Below, piece by piece: positions 7,390 through 15,631 of a stretch of 36,378 nt of DNA. Position numbers and translations under genes: made by a program. The first letter of the stretch is position 1, and the number at the start of each line of letters is the position of its first letter. Where the stretch lies: the NCBI GenBank assembly GCA_017428565.1, contig JAFRQP010000075.1, forward strand, positions 1-36,378. The letters run 5' to 3'. The DNA is from Oscillospiraceae bacterium (lineage in GTDB: Bacteria; Bacillota; Clostridia; Oscillospirales; Oscillospiraceae). Under the pieces are notes generated by a model. It worked only from the letters and a program-made list of their open reading frames with translations, made no database searches and was not told the origin of the DNA.

Positions 7390-9711
7390 ATGAAAATGAG
7401 CAACCTCAAGAAACTCATGGCTCTGCTGCTGGCCCTGGTCATGATCTTCGCGCTTGCCGCCTGCGGCGAGGCCAAGACCGAAGAGAAGACCGAGGAGCCC
7501 GTTGAGGAGCCCACCGAGCCCGTCGAGGAGCCCACCGACGTCGAAGAGCCCACCGACGCCGAGCCCGTCGAAGAGCCCGAGGAGGAGGAAGGCTATAAGC
7601 CCTCTTCCATCCAGCTGCTGAACGGCAAGGAGTACGGCGAAGATGCTGACTACATCTCCCTGTACGACAAGTTCGGCAAGGAAGCCTCCATCGCTGACGT
7701 GGAGGAAGATCCCGAGACCGGTCTCGCGTACTTCAACGCCCCCGACGGCAACAAGTACGAGCTGGGCCTGGACTTCCTGACCATGGCCATGGTGTACAAC
7801 ACCTCCACCGAAGGCACTGACTTCGCGACCGAGGATGAAGTGTACGCCGAGTGGTGGAAGTTCTACATCACCCGTTGGAACTACCTGCTGCCCGAGATCC
7901 CCCTGTACTCCAATGAGTACTACGATGTTTACAACGCCAAGATCATCGGTGTTGACGAGCATCCCACCAACCCCTTCTGGGGTCCCGCCCGTGCCCTGAT
8001 CGACTGGTCCTCCGAGAAGGATGACAACTCCTTCATCATGGGCAACTCCACCGACCTGTCCGGTAAGTTCCGTGTTTCCGACTTCGGTTCCTCCAGCCCC
8101 GGCGCTGCTGACAACGACGTTGCCGGCCTGGTCAACGGCCTCGACACCGTGGTCACCACCAAAGAGGGCGGCTATGTTGTGAACCCCACTGTCGTGAAGG
8201 ACTTCCAGCAGATCGAGAACGAGGACGGCACCTGCACCTACCAGATCACCATCTATGACGACCTGGTGTTCTCCGACGGCTCCCCCATCACCGCCAAGAA
8301 CTACCTGTACTACCCCATGGCCTTCTCCACTCCCGTTGCTGCTGAGGGCTCCGGCCGTGACGCTCGCTCCCTGCTGAGCTACGTCGGCTACGAAGAGTTC
8401 GCCGCGTTCGACGGTGAGAACGCCGAGGAAGAGGGCGTGAACCCTGTCATGGTCGGCCTGCGCCTGATCGACGACTACACCTTCTCCGCCACCGTTAAGT
8501 CCGACTACTATCCCTACTTCTACGCCATTGCTTACGCCCGCTTCAGCCCCACCTACAAGGACGTGTGGTTCGGCGCTGACGCTGACATCGCCGACGACGG
8601 CGAGGGCGTGTACATCACCGGCAACTTCTATGAGAAGAACGGCGACAGCTACGTTCTGGCTCAGCACATCAACGACTCCGGTATCGGCGACACCTACACC
8701 CTGTACCCCTGGTCCGGTCCTTACACCGTTGAGAACTACAACGCCTCCGAGAAGACCGCTACCCTGAAGCTGAACCCCAACTTCAAGGGCAACTACGAGG
8801 GCACCAAGCCCCAGATCGAGACTGTTATCTACAAGAAGATCATCTCCGAGACTCAGCTCGAGGACCTGAAGGCCGGCGGCGTTGACTGCCTGTCTGCCAT
8901 CACCGGCGGCGCTGCCACCGACGAAGCCATCGCCATGGCCGATGCTTCCGACGGCGCCTTCGTGTACACGCACTACTCTCGCGCCGGCTACGGCAAGCTG
9001 GGCTTCCGTGCCGACTACGGCCCCGTGCAGTTCCCCGAGGTCCGTCAGGCCATCGCCTTCTGCATGGACCGCGCCACCTTTGCTAAGGACTTCACCGGCG
9101 GCTACGGCGGTGTTGTCGACGGCCCCTACTACTCCGGTTCCTGGATGTACAAGGCTGCTACCGCTCAGGGCATGCTGCTGAACGCCTACGATACCTCCGT
9201 TGACACCGCCATCGCGGTCCTGGAGGAGGGCGGCTGGATCTACAACGCCGAGGGCGGCGAGTACACCGAGGGTGTCCGCTACAAGATGATCCCCGGCGAG
9301 TATGCCACCGAGTACGACAAGAACTACCAGTCCATCGACGGCGCTTACAAGACCGTTGAGATCGACGGCAACTACTACATGCCTCTGGCTCTGAACTGGT
9401 ACGGCACTGTCAACAACGAGTTCTCCGATCTGCTGGTCACCGGCTTTGAGCAGAACGACAACATCATCAATGCTGGCTTCACCGTCCAGAAGACCATCGG
9501 CGACTTCGCCCCGATGCTCGACGAGCTGTACCAGCAGCAGGTTTACGGCTACTACAGCGGCACTCCCATGTACACCTGCTTCAACTTCGCTACCGGCTTC
9601 AACAGCGCTGTGTACGACTACTCCTTCAACATGACCATCGATCCCTCCATGTACGATGACTACAGCGCCTACTACATCAAGGACGCTGCCGACATCTACT
9701 GGAACAACTGA
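7390..9711 (+). CDS. ABC transporter substrate-binding lipoprotein (SBP_bac_5), apparently circularly permuted
   Basis: A 773-residue extracellular lipoprotein that would capture substrate for the permease encoded downstream. The signal peptide ends at the lipobox LAAC with C25; an acidic Glu/Pro/Thr linker covers about 28-66. The family core begins near residue 214 (SFIMGNSTDLSGKF, then GAADNDVAGLVNGLDTV and the ITIYDDLVFSDGSPITAKNY strand-helix). Residues about 121-206 (FLTMAMVYNT, WNYLLPEIPLYSNEYYDVYN, NPFWGPARALIDW) resemble the part that normally lies at the C terminus of such proteins, and the C terminus stops after YYIKDAADIYWNN, where that part would be expected. Two ATGs (7390 and 7396) are possible; AGGAGG at 7380-7385 fits 7396 slightly better. 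Substrate is unknown; peptide or oligosaccharide are possible. Confidence 0.88.
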   Translation: MKMSNLKKLMALLLALVMIFALAACGEAKTEEKTEEPVEEPTEPVEEPTDVEEPTDAEPVEEPEEEEGYKPSSIQLLNGKEYGEDADYISLYDKFGKEASIADVEEDPETGLAYFNAPDGNKYELGLDFLTMAMVYNTSTEGTDFATEDEVYAEWWKFYITRWNYLLPEIPLYSNEYYDVYNAKIIGVDEHPTNPFWGPARALIDWSSEKDDNSFIMGNSTDLSGKFRVSDFGSSSPGAADNDVAGLVNGLDTVVTTKEGGYVVNPTVVKDFQQIENEDGTCTYQITIYDDLVFSDGSPITAKNYLYYPMAFSTPVAAEGSGRDARSLLSYVGYEEFAAFDGENAEEEGVNPVMVGLRLIDDYTFSATVKSDYYPYFYAIAYARFSPTYKDVWFGADADIADDGEGVYITGNFYEKNGDSYVLAQHINDSGIGDTYTLYPWSGPYTVENYNASEKTATLKLNPNFKGNYEGTKPQIETVIYKKIISETQLEDLKAGGVDCLSAITGGAATDEAIAMADASDGAFVYTHYSRAGYGKLGFRADYGPVQFPEVRQAIAFCMDRATFAKDFTGGYGGVVDGPYYSGSWMYKAATAQGMLLNAYDTSVDTAIAVLEEGGWIYNAEGGEYTEGVRYKMIPGEYATEYDKNYQSIDGAYKTVEIDGNYYMPLALNWYGTVNNEFSDLLVTGFEQNDNIINAGFTVQKTIGDFAPMLDELYQQQVYGYYSGTPMYTCFNFATGFNSAVYDYSFNMTIDPSMYDDYSAYYIKDAADIYWNN

Positions 9712-9757
9712 TCCCTGGTAAGCTTAACCCATAGAGCGTAAGCTTTAGCGACTGTAG

Positions 9758-9788
9758 ACACAGGGTGGGGCCAGTCCCCATCCTGTGT
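9758..9788 (+). promoter_or_regulatory. Long stem-loop after the binding-protein gene
   Basis: ACACAGGGTGGGG (9758-9770) pairs with CCCCATCCTGTGT (9776-9788), 13 bp with one G-T pair and a 5-nt loop. No strong T-run follows. Stems of this kind behind binding-protein genes often protect the upstream mRNA from decay. Confidence 0.7.
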
Positions 9789-9814
9789 TTATAGACTTTG
9801 CCTGGCAAAGACTG

Positions 9815-9852
9815 GAGAATATGCGCAAGCCAAGGCCATATTCTCTTTTTTT
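9815..9852 (+). terminator. Intrinsic terminator between binding protein and permease genes
   Basis: GAGAATATG (9815-9823) pairs with CATATTCTC (9837-9845), followed by seven T (9846-9852). The stem is AT-rich, so termination may be partial. I see no clear promoter between it and the next gene, so read-through is the likely way the permease genes are transcribed. Confidence 0.75.
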
Positions 9853-9958
9853 CAAAAGAGAGGACCCCTCATCCCCGCACTCGCACTCTGACAAGTTACA
9901 TTGTCTGAACCCCCGCACCTGGCAAGGCAGGGGTTGGACCCCCCTGACTGCCAAATAA

Positions 9959-9982
9959 CCAGTCGCTTGTGCGACAGACTGG
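9959..9982 (+). promoter_or_regulatory. Stem-loop overlapping the permease ribosome site
   Basis: GTCGC (9962-9966) pairs with GCGAC (9971-9975) over a TTGT loop, and CCAGT/ACTGG extend it after a 2-nt bulge. The 3' arm includes the start of the TGGAG ribosome site (9980-9984) of the gene at 9992, so it could limit translation. A second stem, CAGGGG/CCCCTG, lies just upstream at 9928-9946. Confidence 0.45.
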
Positions 9983-9991
9983 AGATACAGA

Positions 9992-11044
9992 ATGGGAAAA
10001 TATGTTCTGAAGAGGATCGGATACATGGTCGTGGTTCTGATCATCCTGTCCGTCCTCATGTTCTTGATATACAATCTGGTTCCCAGCAACCGCGCCTATA
10101 CCGACGCCAAAGCTGACATGGTCAACATGAAGCAGCAGCTCCGCGGCAAGTCGGACGCTGAAAAGGAACAGGTGTTCCAGGAACGCTACCTGTACTATCA
10201 GCGGCTCTACGGCACCGATACCAAGAATCTGGCGGTCCGCTATCTGCGCTGGGTCGGCCTGTACCCCAACTACTTCGGCAAGTACAACGGCCTGCTGGAG
10301 GGCAACTTCGGCTACTCCTACGAGCTGAAGGACGACGTGGTGAACATCGTCGGCGAACCGATGAAGAATACCATCTTCATCAACATCTTCAACGTGATCC
10401 TGGCCCTGGGCATCACGATCCCCCTCGGCATTTTCTGCGCGGTCCGGAAGGGCAGCAAGTTTGACCAGGCGACCCAGGTCGTCACCATCATCGGCTACTC
10501 GCTGCCGACCTTCATCACCTGTATTCTGTTCATCTGGATCTTCTGCTCCCTGCTGCACTGGTTCCCGCCCAGCGGCATGGGCACGCCGGGCAACAACTTC
10601 ACCGGCTGGAAGTGGTTCTGGGACAGAATGTACTACATGTGCCTGCCGCTCATCACTATGACCTTCTGCTCCATGGGCGGCATGACCCGTTACGTCCGCG
10701 CCTCCATGATCGACGCGCTCTCCATGGACTGCATCCGCACCGCCCGCGCCAAGGGCGTCAAGGAGAAGACCGTTATCTACTCCCACGCCTGGCGCAACGC
10801 CCTGATCCCCATCGTGACTCTGGTCGTGGGCTGGTTCCTGGGCATCTTCGGCGGCTCCCTGATCTTTGAGAACATGTTCGGCATCAACGGCATGGGCAAG
10901 CTGATGATCCAGTCCCTGCGCACGGCGGATACGGACGTGATCATCCTGCTGCAGCTGTTCTACGTGGCCCTGTCCCTGTTGAGCAACCTCATCATCGACA
11001 TCGTGTACGGTCTTGTGGACCCGCGTGTCCGGGTCAACGCATAA
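9992..11044 (+). CDS. ABC transporter permease, DppB/OppB type
   Basis: A 350-residue membrane subunit of a peptide/nickel-family importer. TM1 (about residues 9-30: IGYMVVVLIILSVLMFLIYN) is followed by an external loop of about 90 residues, long but within the range of Firmicute OppB proteins, and then by the BPD_transp_1 core with five more helices (about 125-345). The cytoplasmic EAA loop that contacts the ATPases is visible as RYVRASMIDALSMDCIRTAR followed by AKGVKEKTVIYSHAWRNALIP. The ending LVDPRVRVNA is the family signature. ATG at 9992 follows TGGAG by 7 nt. The partner permease gene starts 12 nt downstream. Confidence 0.93.
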   Translation: MGKYVLKRIGYMVVVLIILSVLMFLIYNLVPSNRAYTDAKADMVNMKQQLRGKSDAEKEQVFQERYLYYQRLYGTDTKNLAVRYLRWVGLYPNYFGKYNGLLEGNFGYSYELKDDVVNIVGEPMKNTIFINIFNVILALGITIPLGIFCAVRKGSKFDQATQVVTIIGYSLPTFITCILFIWIFCSLLHWFPPSGMGTPGNNFTGWKWFWDRMYYMCLPLITMTFCSMGGMTRYVRASMIDALSMDCIRTARAKGVKEKTVIYSHAWRNALIPIVTLVVGWFLGIFGGSLIFENMFGINGMGKLMIQSLRTADTDVIILLQLFYVALSLLSNLIIDIVYGLVDPRVRVNA

Positions 11045-11056
11045 GGAGGTGCGAAG

Positions 11057-13006
11057 ATGAAAAAGAATAAAGGCTTCTTCGGCACCATCGGCGGCTGGTT
11101 CAAGCGCCTCTTCCACGGCGGCAGCAAGGTTTTGGCCGACGAAATGGAAGAAAACGCCAAGAACATGAAGGTGGAGGAGATCGTCAGCCCCTTCAAGCAG
11201 ATCGTTCGCGGCTTCTTCGAGCGGAGACTTGCGGTCATCGCCCTGTGCGTCGTGATCGCCATGTTCCTGCTGGTCTTCATCGGTCCCCTGTTCATGCCCA
11301 AGTACTACGACTCCTACACCGAGGTCACCCAGCAGAACGTCCACCCCACCATGAGCATGCTGTCCGTTCCCAGGGAGATGGAGAACGACGTCCGCATGAT
11401 CGACAGCTTCGGCAGCTTCACCGTCGGTGTGAACAACGAAGGCCAGGTCTTCATCTGGGGCGACTCCAAGATCAGCACCACCGGTCTGGATGTGCGCGAC
11501 ATCCCCGAGGAAGTGCTGAATGCCAAGATCATGTACGTTGCGGCCGGCATCGACCATGTTGTCGCCATCTCCGAGGAAGGCAAGGTCTACTGCTGGGGCT
11601 ACAACAAGCTGGGCCAGTTCGGCTACTTCGACCCCGAGAACAAGGACAACGCCAACATCCTGCCCGAGCCTGACATCCTGCTCAACGGCACCATCGACGT
11701 GGATCACGTCAAGAAGGTGACCTGCGGCTACCAGTGCAGCGCCATTCTGATGGATGACGGCACGCTCTACCTCTGGGGCAACAAGAACACCTATCAGAAC
11801 ATCGATCTGTTCGCCGGCAAGGACGATCTGATCGACATTGACTTCACCCTGAACTATGTGGTCGGCGTGACCGAGGCCGGCAACGGCGTCTACACCGGCA
11901 AGCGCGGCCTGTATGACCAGTTCCGCTCCAACCTGAACGTGAAGGCCGTTCCCGCCAGACAGTATCTGGACGGCCGCAAGATCGTTGCCATCAGCGCCAC
12001 CAGCAACACCGTCTGCGGCGAGCTGGACGACGGCTCCCTGTTCTTCACCGGCGACTTCGGCACCCGTGCCAAGCCCATGCCGGCGCTGAATGAGGGCGAG
12101 CGCGTGATCCAAATCGTCTCCGGCACCTACCACTACACCGCGCTGACCGACCAGGGGCGCGTGCTCTCCTGGGGCGGCGACACCCTGGACCAGACCCAGG
12201 TCCCCAAGGACATGACCGGCGTGACCCGGATCTACGGCGGCGCTTTCCAGAGCTATGCCGTGAACGACAACAACGAAGTGGTCGGCAAGTGGGGCCTGAA
12301 GGGCTACCTCTTCGGCACCGATAACCGCGGCGCCGACATCTTCCAGCGCATCATCCAGGGCGGCAAGATGACCATGACCATCGGCGCCATCGCCGTTATC
12401 ATCTCCACCATCATCGGCATCATCGTCGGCTGTATCTCCGGCTACTTCGGCGGCAAGGTCGACCTGATCCTGATGCGTGTGACCGAGATCTTCGCGGCCA
12501 TCCCCTTCCTGCCCTTCGCCTTGATCCTATCAGCCATCCTGGCGCAGTCCGACATCAGTGAGGATAACAAGATCTTTATCCTCATGGTGATCCTGGGCGT
12601 GCTGACCTGGACGGGCCTGGCCCGCATGGTCCGCGGCCAGGTGCTGCAGGCCCGCGAGAACGAATACGTCACCGCGGCCAAGGCCATGGGCGTGAAGGAG
12701 GGCGCCATCGCCTTCAAGCACATCCTGCCCAACATCGTCTCCATCATCTTCGTTACCCTGACCCTGGACTTCGCCACCTGTATGCTGACGGAATCCAGCC
12801 TGAGCTACCTGGGCTTCGGCGTCACTTACCCGCGGCCGACCTGGGGCAACATGCTCAACGGCGCCAACAACGCCACCATCATCACCAACTTCTGGTGGGA
12901 GTGGCTGTTCACGTCCCTGTTCCTTGCGATCACTTGTATCTGCATCAACATCGTTGGCGATACCCTGCGCGACGTTATGGACCCGAAGTCCGACCGCGAC
13001 AAGTAA
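11057..13006 (+). CDS. ABC transporter permease, DppC/OppC type, with RCC1-like propeller inserted
   Basis: A 649-residue second membrane subunit, about twice the usual length of roughly 300. The normal parts are an N-terminal cytoplasmic segment, TM1 (about 57-79), the conserved GTDNRGADIFQRIIQGGKMT (about 420-440), further helices, the EAA loop (YVTAAKAMGVKEGAIAFKHI, about 537-556) and the SSLSYLGFGVTYPRPTWGNML ending region. Between TM1 and the GTDNRG motif lie about 305 extra residues (108-412) with seven RCC1-type blade repeats such as VNNEGQVFIWGD, SEEGKVYCWGYNKLGQFG, MDDGTLYLWGN and TDQGRVLSWGG. By topology this loop is outside the cell. The frame is continuous, so it is a real domain insertion, not an assembly join. 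GGAGG at 11044-11048 serves the ATG. Confidence 0.92.
   Translation: MKKNKGFFGTIGGWFKRLFHGGSKVLADEMEENAKNMKVEEIVSPFKQIVRGFFERRLAVIALCVVIAMFLLVFIGPLFMPKYYDSYTEVTQQNVHPTMSMLSVPREMENDVRMIDSFGSFTVGVNNEGQVFIWGDSKISTTGLDVRDIPEEVLNAKIMYVAAGIDHVVAISEEGKVYCWGYNKLGQFGYFDPENKDNANILPEPDILLNGTIDVDHVKKVTCGYQCSAILMDDGTLYLWGNKNTYQNIDLFAGKDDLIDIDFTLNYVVGVTEAGNGVYTGKRGLYDQFRSNLNVKAVPARQYLDGRKIVAISATSNTVCGELDDGSLFFTGDFGTRAKPMPALNEGERVIQIVSGTYHYTALTDQGRVLSWGGDTLDQTQVPKDMTGVTRIYGGAFQSYAVNDNNEVVGKWGLKGYLFGTDNRGADIFQRIIQGGKMTMTIGAIAVIISTIIGIIVGCISGYFGGKVDLILMRVTEIFAAIPFLPFALILSAILAQSDISEDNKIFILMVILGVLTWTGLARMVRGQVLQARENEYVTAAKAMGVKEGAIAFKHILPNIVSIIFVTLTLDFATCMLTESSLSYLGFGVTYPRPTWGNMLNGANNATIITNFWWEWLFTSLFLAITCICINIVGDTLRDVMDPKSDRDK
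11378..12292 (+). other. RCC1-like beta-propeller insertion within the permease
   Basis: Residues about 108-412 of the permease. Blade motifs fall near residues 117-135, 163-190, 222-243, 262-283, 312-332, 354-373 and 393-413, with Trp or aromatic anchors at about 134, 180, 240, 279, 330, 372 and 412. Seven blades is the number in a closed RCC1 propeller. RCC1 propellers are known as protein- and lipid-binding platforms. Base composition matches the flanking gene, so there is no sign of recent transfer. Confidence 0.85.
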
Positions 13007-13019
13007 AGGAGGGAAAACG

Positions 13020-14012
13020 ATGGCATTACTTGAGATAAGAGATCTGCACACGTTCTTCCGCACCAAAAAGGGTATCGTGAAAGCAGTCAACGGCGTTTCC
13101 TATTCTGTGGAGCCCGGCCGCACCCTGGGCATCGTGGGCGAGTCCGGCTCCGGCAAGAGCGTCGCCGCCATGAGCATCCTGCAGCTGCTGGACGGCAACG
13201 GCTATATCGACAGCGGCGAGATTTTCTTTGACGGCCGGGATCTGACCAAGTGCACCAAGGAAGAGATGTACAAGGTCCGCGGCAACGACATCTCCGTCAT
13301 CTTCCAGGAGCCCATGACCTCCCTGAACCCGGTGTTCACCGTGGAGAAGCAGGTCTCCGAGCCCTTCATCATCCACCAGGGCATGAACAAGAAGGAGGCT
13401 GCCGAGAAGGTCATTGAGATGCTGGCAGACGTGAAGATCCCCAACCCCCAGATCGTCACCAAGCAGTATCCCCACCAGCTCTCCGGCGGTATGCGCCAGC
13501 GTGTCATGATCGCCATGGCCCTGGCCTGCAAGCCCAAGCTGCTGATCGCCGACGAGCCCACCACTGCTCTGGACGTGACCATCCAGGCCCAGATCCTGAA
13601 GCTCATCAACGAGCTGAAGGAGGAGCACGGCACCTCGGTCCTGTTCATCACCCACGACCTGGGCGTTATCCGCCAGATCGCGGACGACGTGGCCGTCATG
13701 TACTGCGGCCAGGTTGTGGAGAAGGCCCCCGCGGACACGATCTTCCGCCAGGGCGAGTTCTCCCACCCCTACACCGAAGGTCTGATGACCTCGATCCCCC
13801 GTCTGACCACCCCGGCCAACGAGAGACTGGACGCCATCCCCGGCGCCGTTCCTCACCCCCTGGCGCTGCCCAAGGGCTGCAAGTTCGCGCCCCGCTGCAA
13901 GTACGCCACCGAGCGCTGCCAGGAAGAGGAGCCGACCATGATCCACGTGTCCGAGACCCAGTCGATTCGCTGCTTCTACCCGAGAAAGGAGGATCGTCGC
14001 AATGCAAAATAA
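13020..14012 (+). CDS. ABC transporter ATP-binding protein, DppD/OppD type
   Basis: A 330-residue ATPase. Walker A GESGSGKS is at 40-47, Q-loop IFQEPMTSLNP about 94-104, signature LSGGMRQR 154-161, Walker B LLIADEPTTALD 174-185 and the H-loop HDLG at 212. The C-terminal oligopeptide-family extension has Cys at 287, 293, 300 and 318; some members of this family bind an iron-sulfur cluster there. The start is the ATG at 13020 after AGGAGGG (13007-13013), not the longer open frame reaching back to 12924. Its stop overlaps the next start by 11 nt, so the two ATPases are made together. Confidence 0.94.
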   Translation: MALLEIRDLHTFFRTKKGIVKAVNGVSYSVEPGRTLGIVGESGSGKSVAAMSILQLLDGNGYIDSGEIFFDGRDLTKCTKEEMYKVRGNDISVIFQEPMTSLNPVFTVEKQVSEPFIIHQGMNKKEAAEKVIEMLADVKIPNPQIVTKQYPHQLSGGMRQRVMIAMALACKPKLLIADEPTTALDVTIQAQILKLINELKEEHGTSVLFITHDLGVIRQIADDVAVMYCGQVVEKAPADTIFRQGEFSHPYTEGLMTSIPRLTTPANERLDAIPGAVPHPLALPKGCKFAPRCKYATERCQEEEPTMIHVSETQSIRCFYPRKEDRRNAK

Positions 14013-15573
14013 CGAGAACAAGAAAGTTTTGCTGAAGATCTCCAACCTGAAGCAGTATTTCCCCATCGGCAGACACGGCCTGTTCAACAAGGCCAACGAC
14101 GGTATCACCCTGGATATCTTCGAGGGCGAGACTCTGGGCCTGGTGGGCGAATCCGGCTGCGGCAAATCCACCTTCGGGCGCACGGTCCTGCAGCTTTACC
14201 GGCAGACCGACGGCCGCACCATGTACTACGGCGCGTCGCTGGACGAGCTGGCGCCCAAGTACGTGGCCAACACCATTGACCACCTGCACAAGCACATCAA
14301 AAAGATGCACGAGCTGCAGGCCAAGACCGACCATCTGCAGGCGGAGTACGACGCTGGGGACGAGAAGAAGCAGCTGGAGGTTGCAAACCATCTCCAGGCC
14401 GCCAAGAAGGCCTCCAACGACGCTTATCTGAACATCGTGAACCTGGTGGGCGGCTTCATCTGCGTGGAGGATCTGTCCGAGCCCATCAAGCTCTACAAGC
14501 AGCGCTACGCCCTCTGCGCCCGTCTCCACGATCACGTGGAGAAGCGGCGCCCCGTCAAGCTTGCCTTTGAGGAGAACGAGTTCATCGCCGGCAGCGAGGA
14601 GTATTCCGAGCGCCGCCGCGCCTCCGCCGGCAAGAAGATGGAGAAGAACAAGGAAAAGCTGGAAGCCTGGGACAAGGTCCTGGAGGAGGATCGCAAGGAG
14701 ATCGCCGCCATCGACCAGCAGCTGGATGCGCTGCGCGCCCAGCATGCCAACGATCCCGAGTTCCAGAAGCACGAGGCCTTCCGGGACGATGGCATCGACC
14801 TGGCGCGTCTGACCTACCCCGAGGTCCGTCTGCTCCGCTGCCAGATCCAGTACATCTTCCAGGATCCCTACTCCTCGCTGAACCCCCGTATGACGGTGGG
14901 CCAGATCATCAGCGAAGGTCTGGTGGCCCACAAGTTCTACAAGGCCGGCTCCGAGCGGATGCAGGCCGAGGTCATCCAGGTCATGAACAACTGCGGCCTG
15001 GCGGATTACTTTGTCCACCGCTTCCCGCACCAGTTCTCCGGCGGCCAGCGGCAGCGTATCTGCATCGCCAGAAGCCTTGCGGTGCGGCCCAAGTTCGTGG
15101 TCTGTGACGAGGCGGTCTCCGCGCTGGACGTGTCCATTCAGTCCCAGATCCTGAATCTGCTGCAGGATCTGAAGGAGCAGCAGCACCTGACCTACCTTTT
15201 CATCACCCACGACCTGTCCGTCGTGAAGTACATTTCCGACCGGATCGGCGTCATGTACCTGGGCAACCTGGTGGAGCTGTCTCCCTCGGAGGAGATCTTC
15301 AAGAAGCCCATCCACCCCTACACCCAGGCGCTGATCGCCGCCATCCCCACCACCGACCCGGACGACAGCAAGGAGCTGCAGATCCTGGAGGGCGATATCC
15401 CCAGCCCGGTGAACCCGCCCAAGGGCTGCAAGTTCCACACCCGCTGCCGTTACTGCACCGAGATCTGCAAGCAGGTCACGCCCGAGTGGCGCGAGATGGA
15501 GCCCAACCACTTCGTCGCCTGCCACCACCCGCTGATGAACGGCCTGGACATCGAGGCCAAGAAGCAGGACTGA
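14002..15573 (+). CDS. ABC transporter ATP-binding protein, DppF/OppF type, with helical insertion
   Basis: A 523-residue partner ATPase, about 190 residues longer than usual. Walker A GESGCGKST is at 49-57, Q-loop YIFQDPYSSLNPR at 284-296, signature FSGGQRQR 345-352, Walker B FVVCDEAVSALD 365-376 and H403. The C-terminal Cys motif (C476, C482, C485, C489, C507) is kept. Between Walker A and the Q-loop, residues about 86-272 are an added, charged, mostly helical segment with coiled-coil-like stretches such as KKMEKNKEKLEAWDKVLEED. The start ATG at 14002 lies within the end of the previous gene, with AAAGGAGG at 13985-13992. Confidence 0.93.
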   Translation: MQNNENKKVLLKISNLKQYFPIGRHGLFNKANDGITLDIFEGETLGLVGESGCGKSTFGRTVLQLYRQTDGRTMYYGASLDELAPKYVANTIDHLHKHIKKMHELQAKTDHLQAEYDAGDEKKQLEVANHLQAAKKASNDAYLNIVNLVGGFICVEDLSEPIKLYKQRYALCARLHDHVEKRRPVKLAFEENEFIAGSEEYSERRRASAGKKMEKNKEKLEAWDKVLEEDRKEIAAIDQQLDALRAQHANDPEFQKHEAFRDDGIDLARLTYPEVRLLRCQIQYIFQDPYSSLNPRMTVGQIISEGLVAHKFYKAGSERMQAEVIQVMNNCGLADYFVHRFPHQFSGGQRQRICIARSLAVRPKFVVCDEAVSALDVSIQSQILNLLQDLKEQQHLTYLFITHDLSVVKYISDRIGVMYLGNLVELSPSEEIFKKPIHPYTQALIAAIPTTDPDDSKELQILEGDIPSPVNPPKGCKFHTRCRYCTEICKQVTPEWREMEPNHFVACHHPLMNGLDIEAKKQD

Positions 15574-15631
15574 GTTCTGTACCGGCCGCAGCTTCTCGTT
15601 CTGAGATCCCGGGCGGAGAAAGGAGCTGCCC

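Noticed and set aside
9896-12133. Minus-strand open frame of 745 codons across the permease genes
   Set aside because: It crosses two genes, a spacer and stem-loops, and its translation is low complexity without family features.
11378-12292. Propeller segment as a separate gene fused by a sequencing error
   Set aside because: The frame is open across both junctions, permease motifs flank it on both sides, and there is no start codon with a ribosome site or stop codon at its borders.
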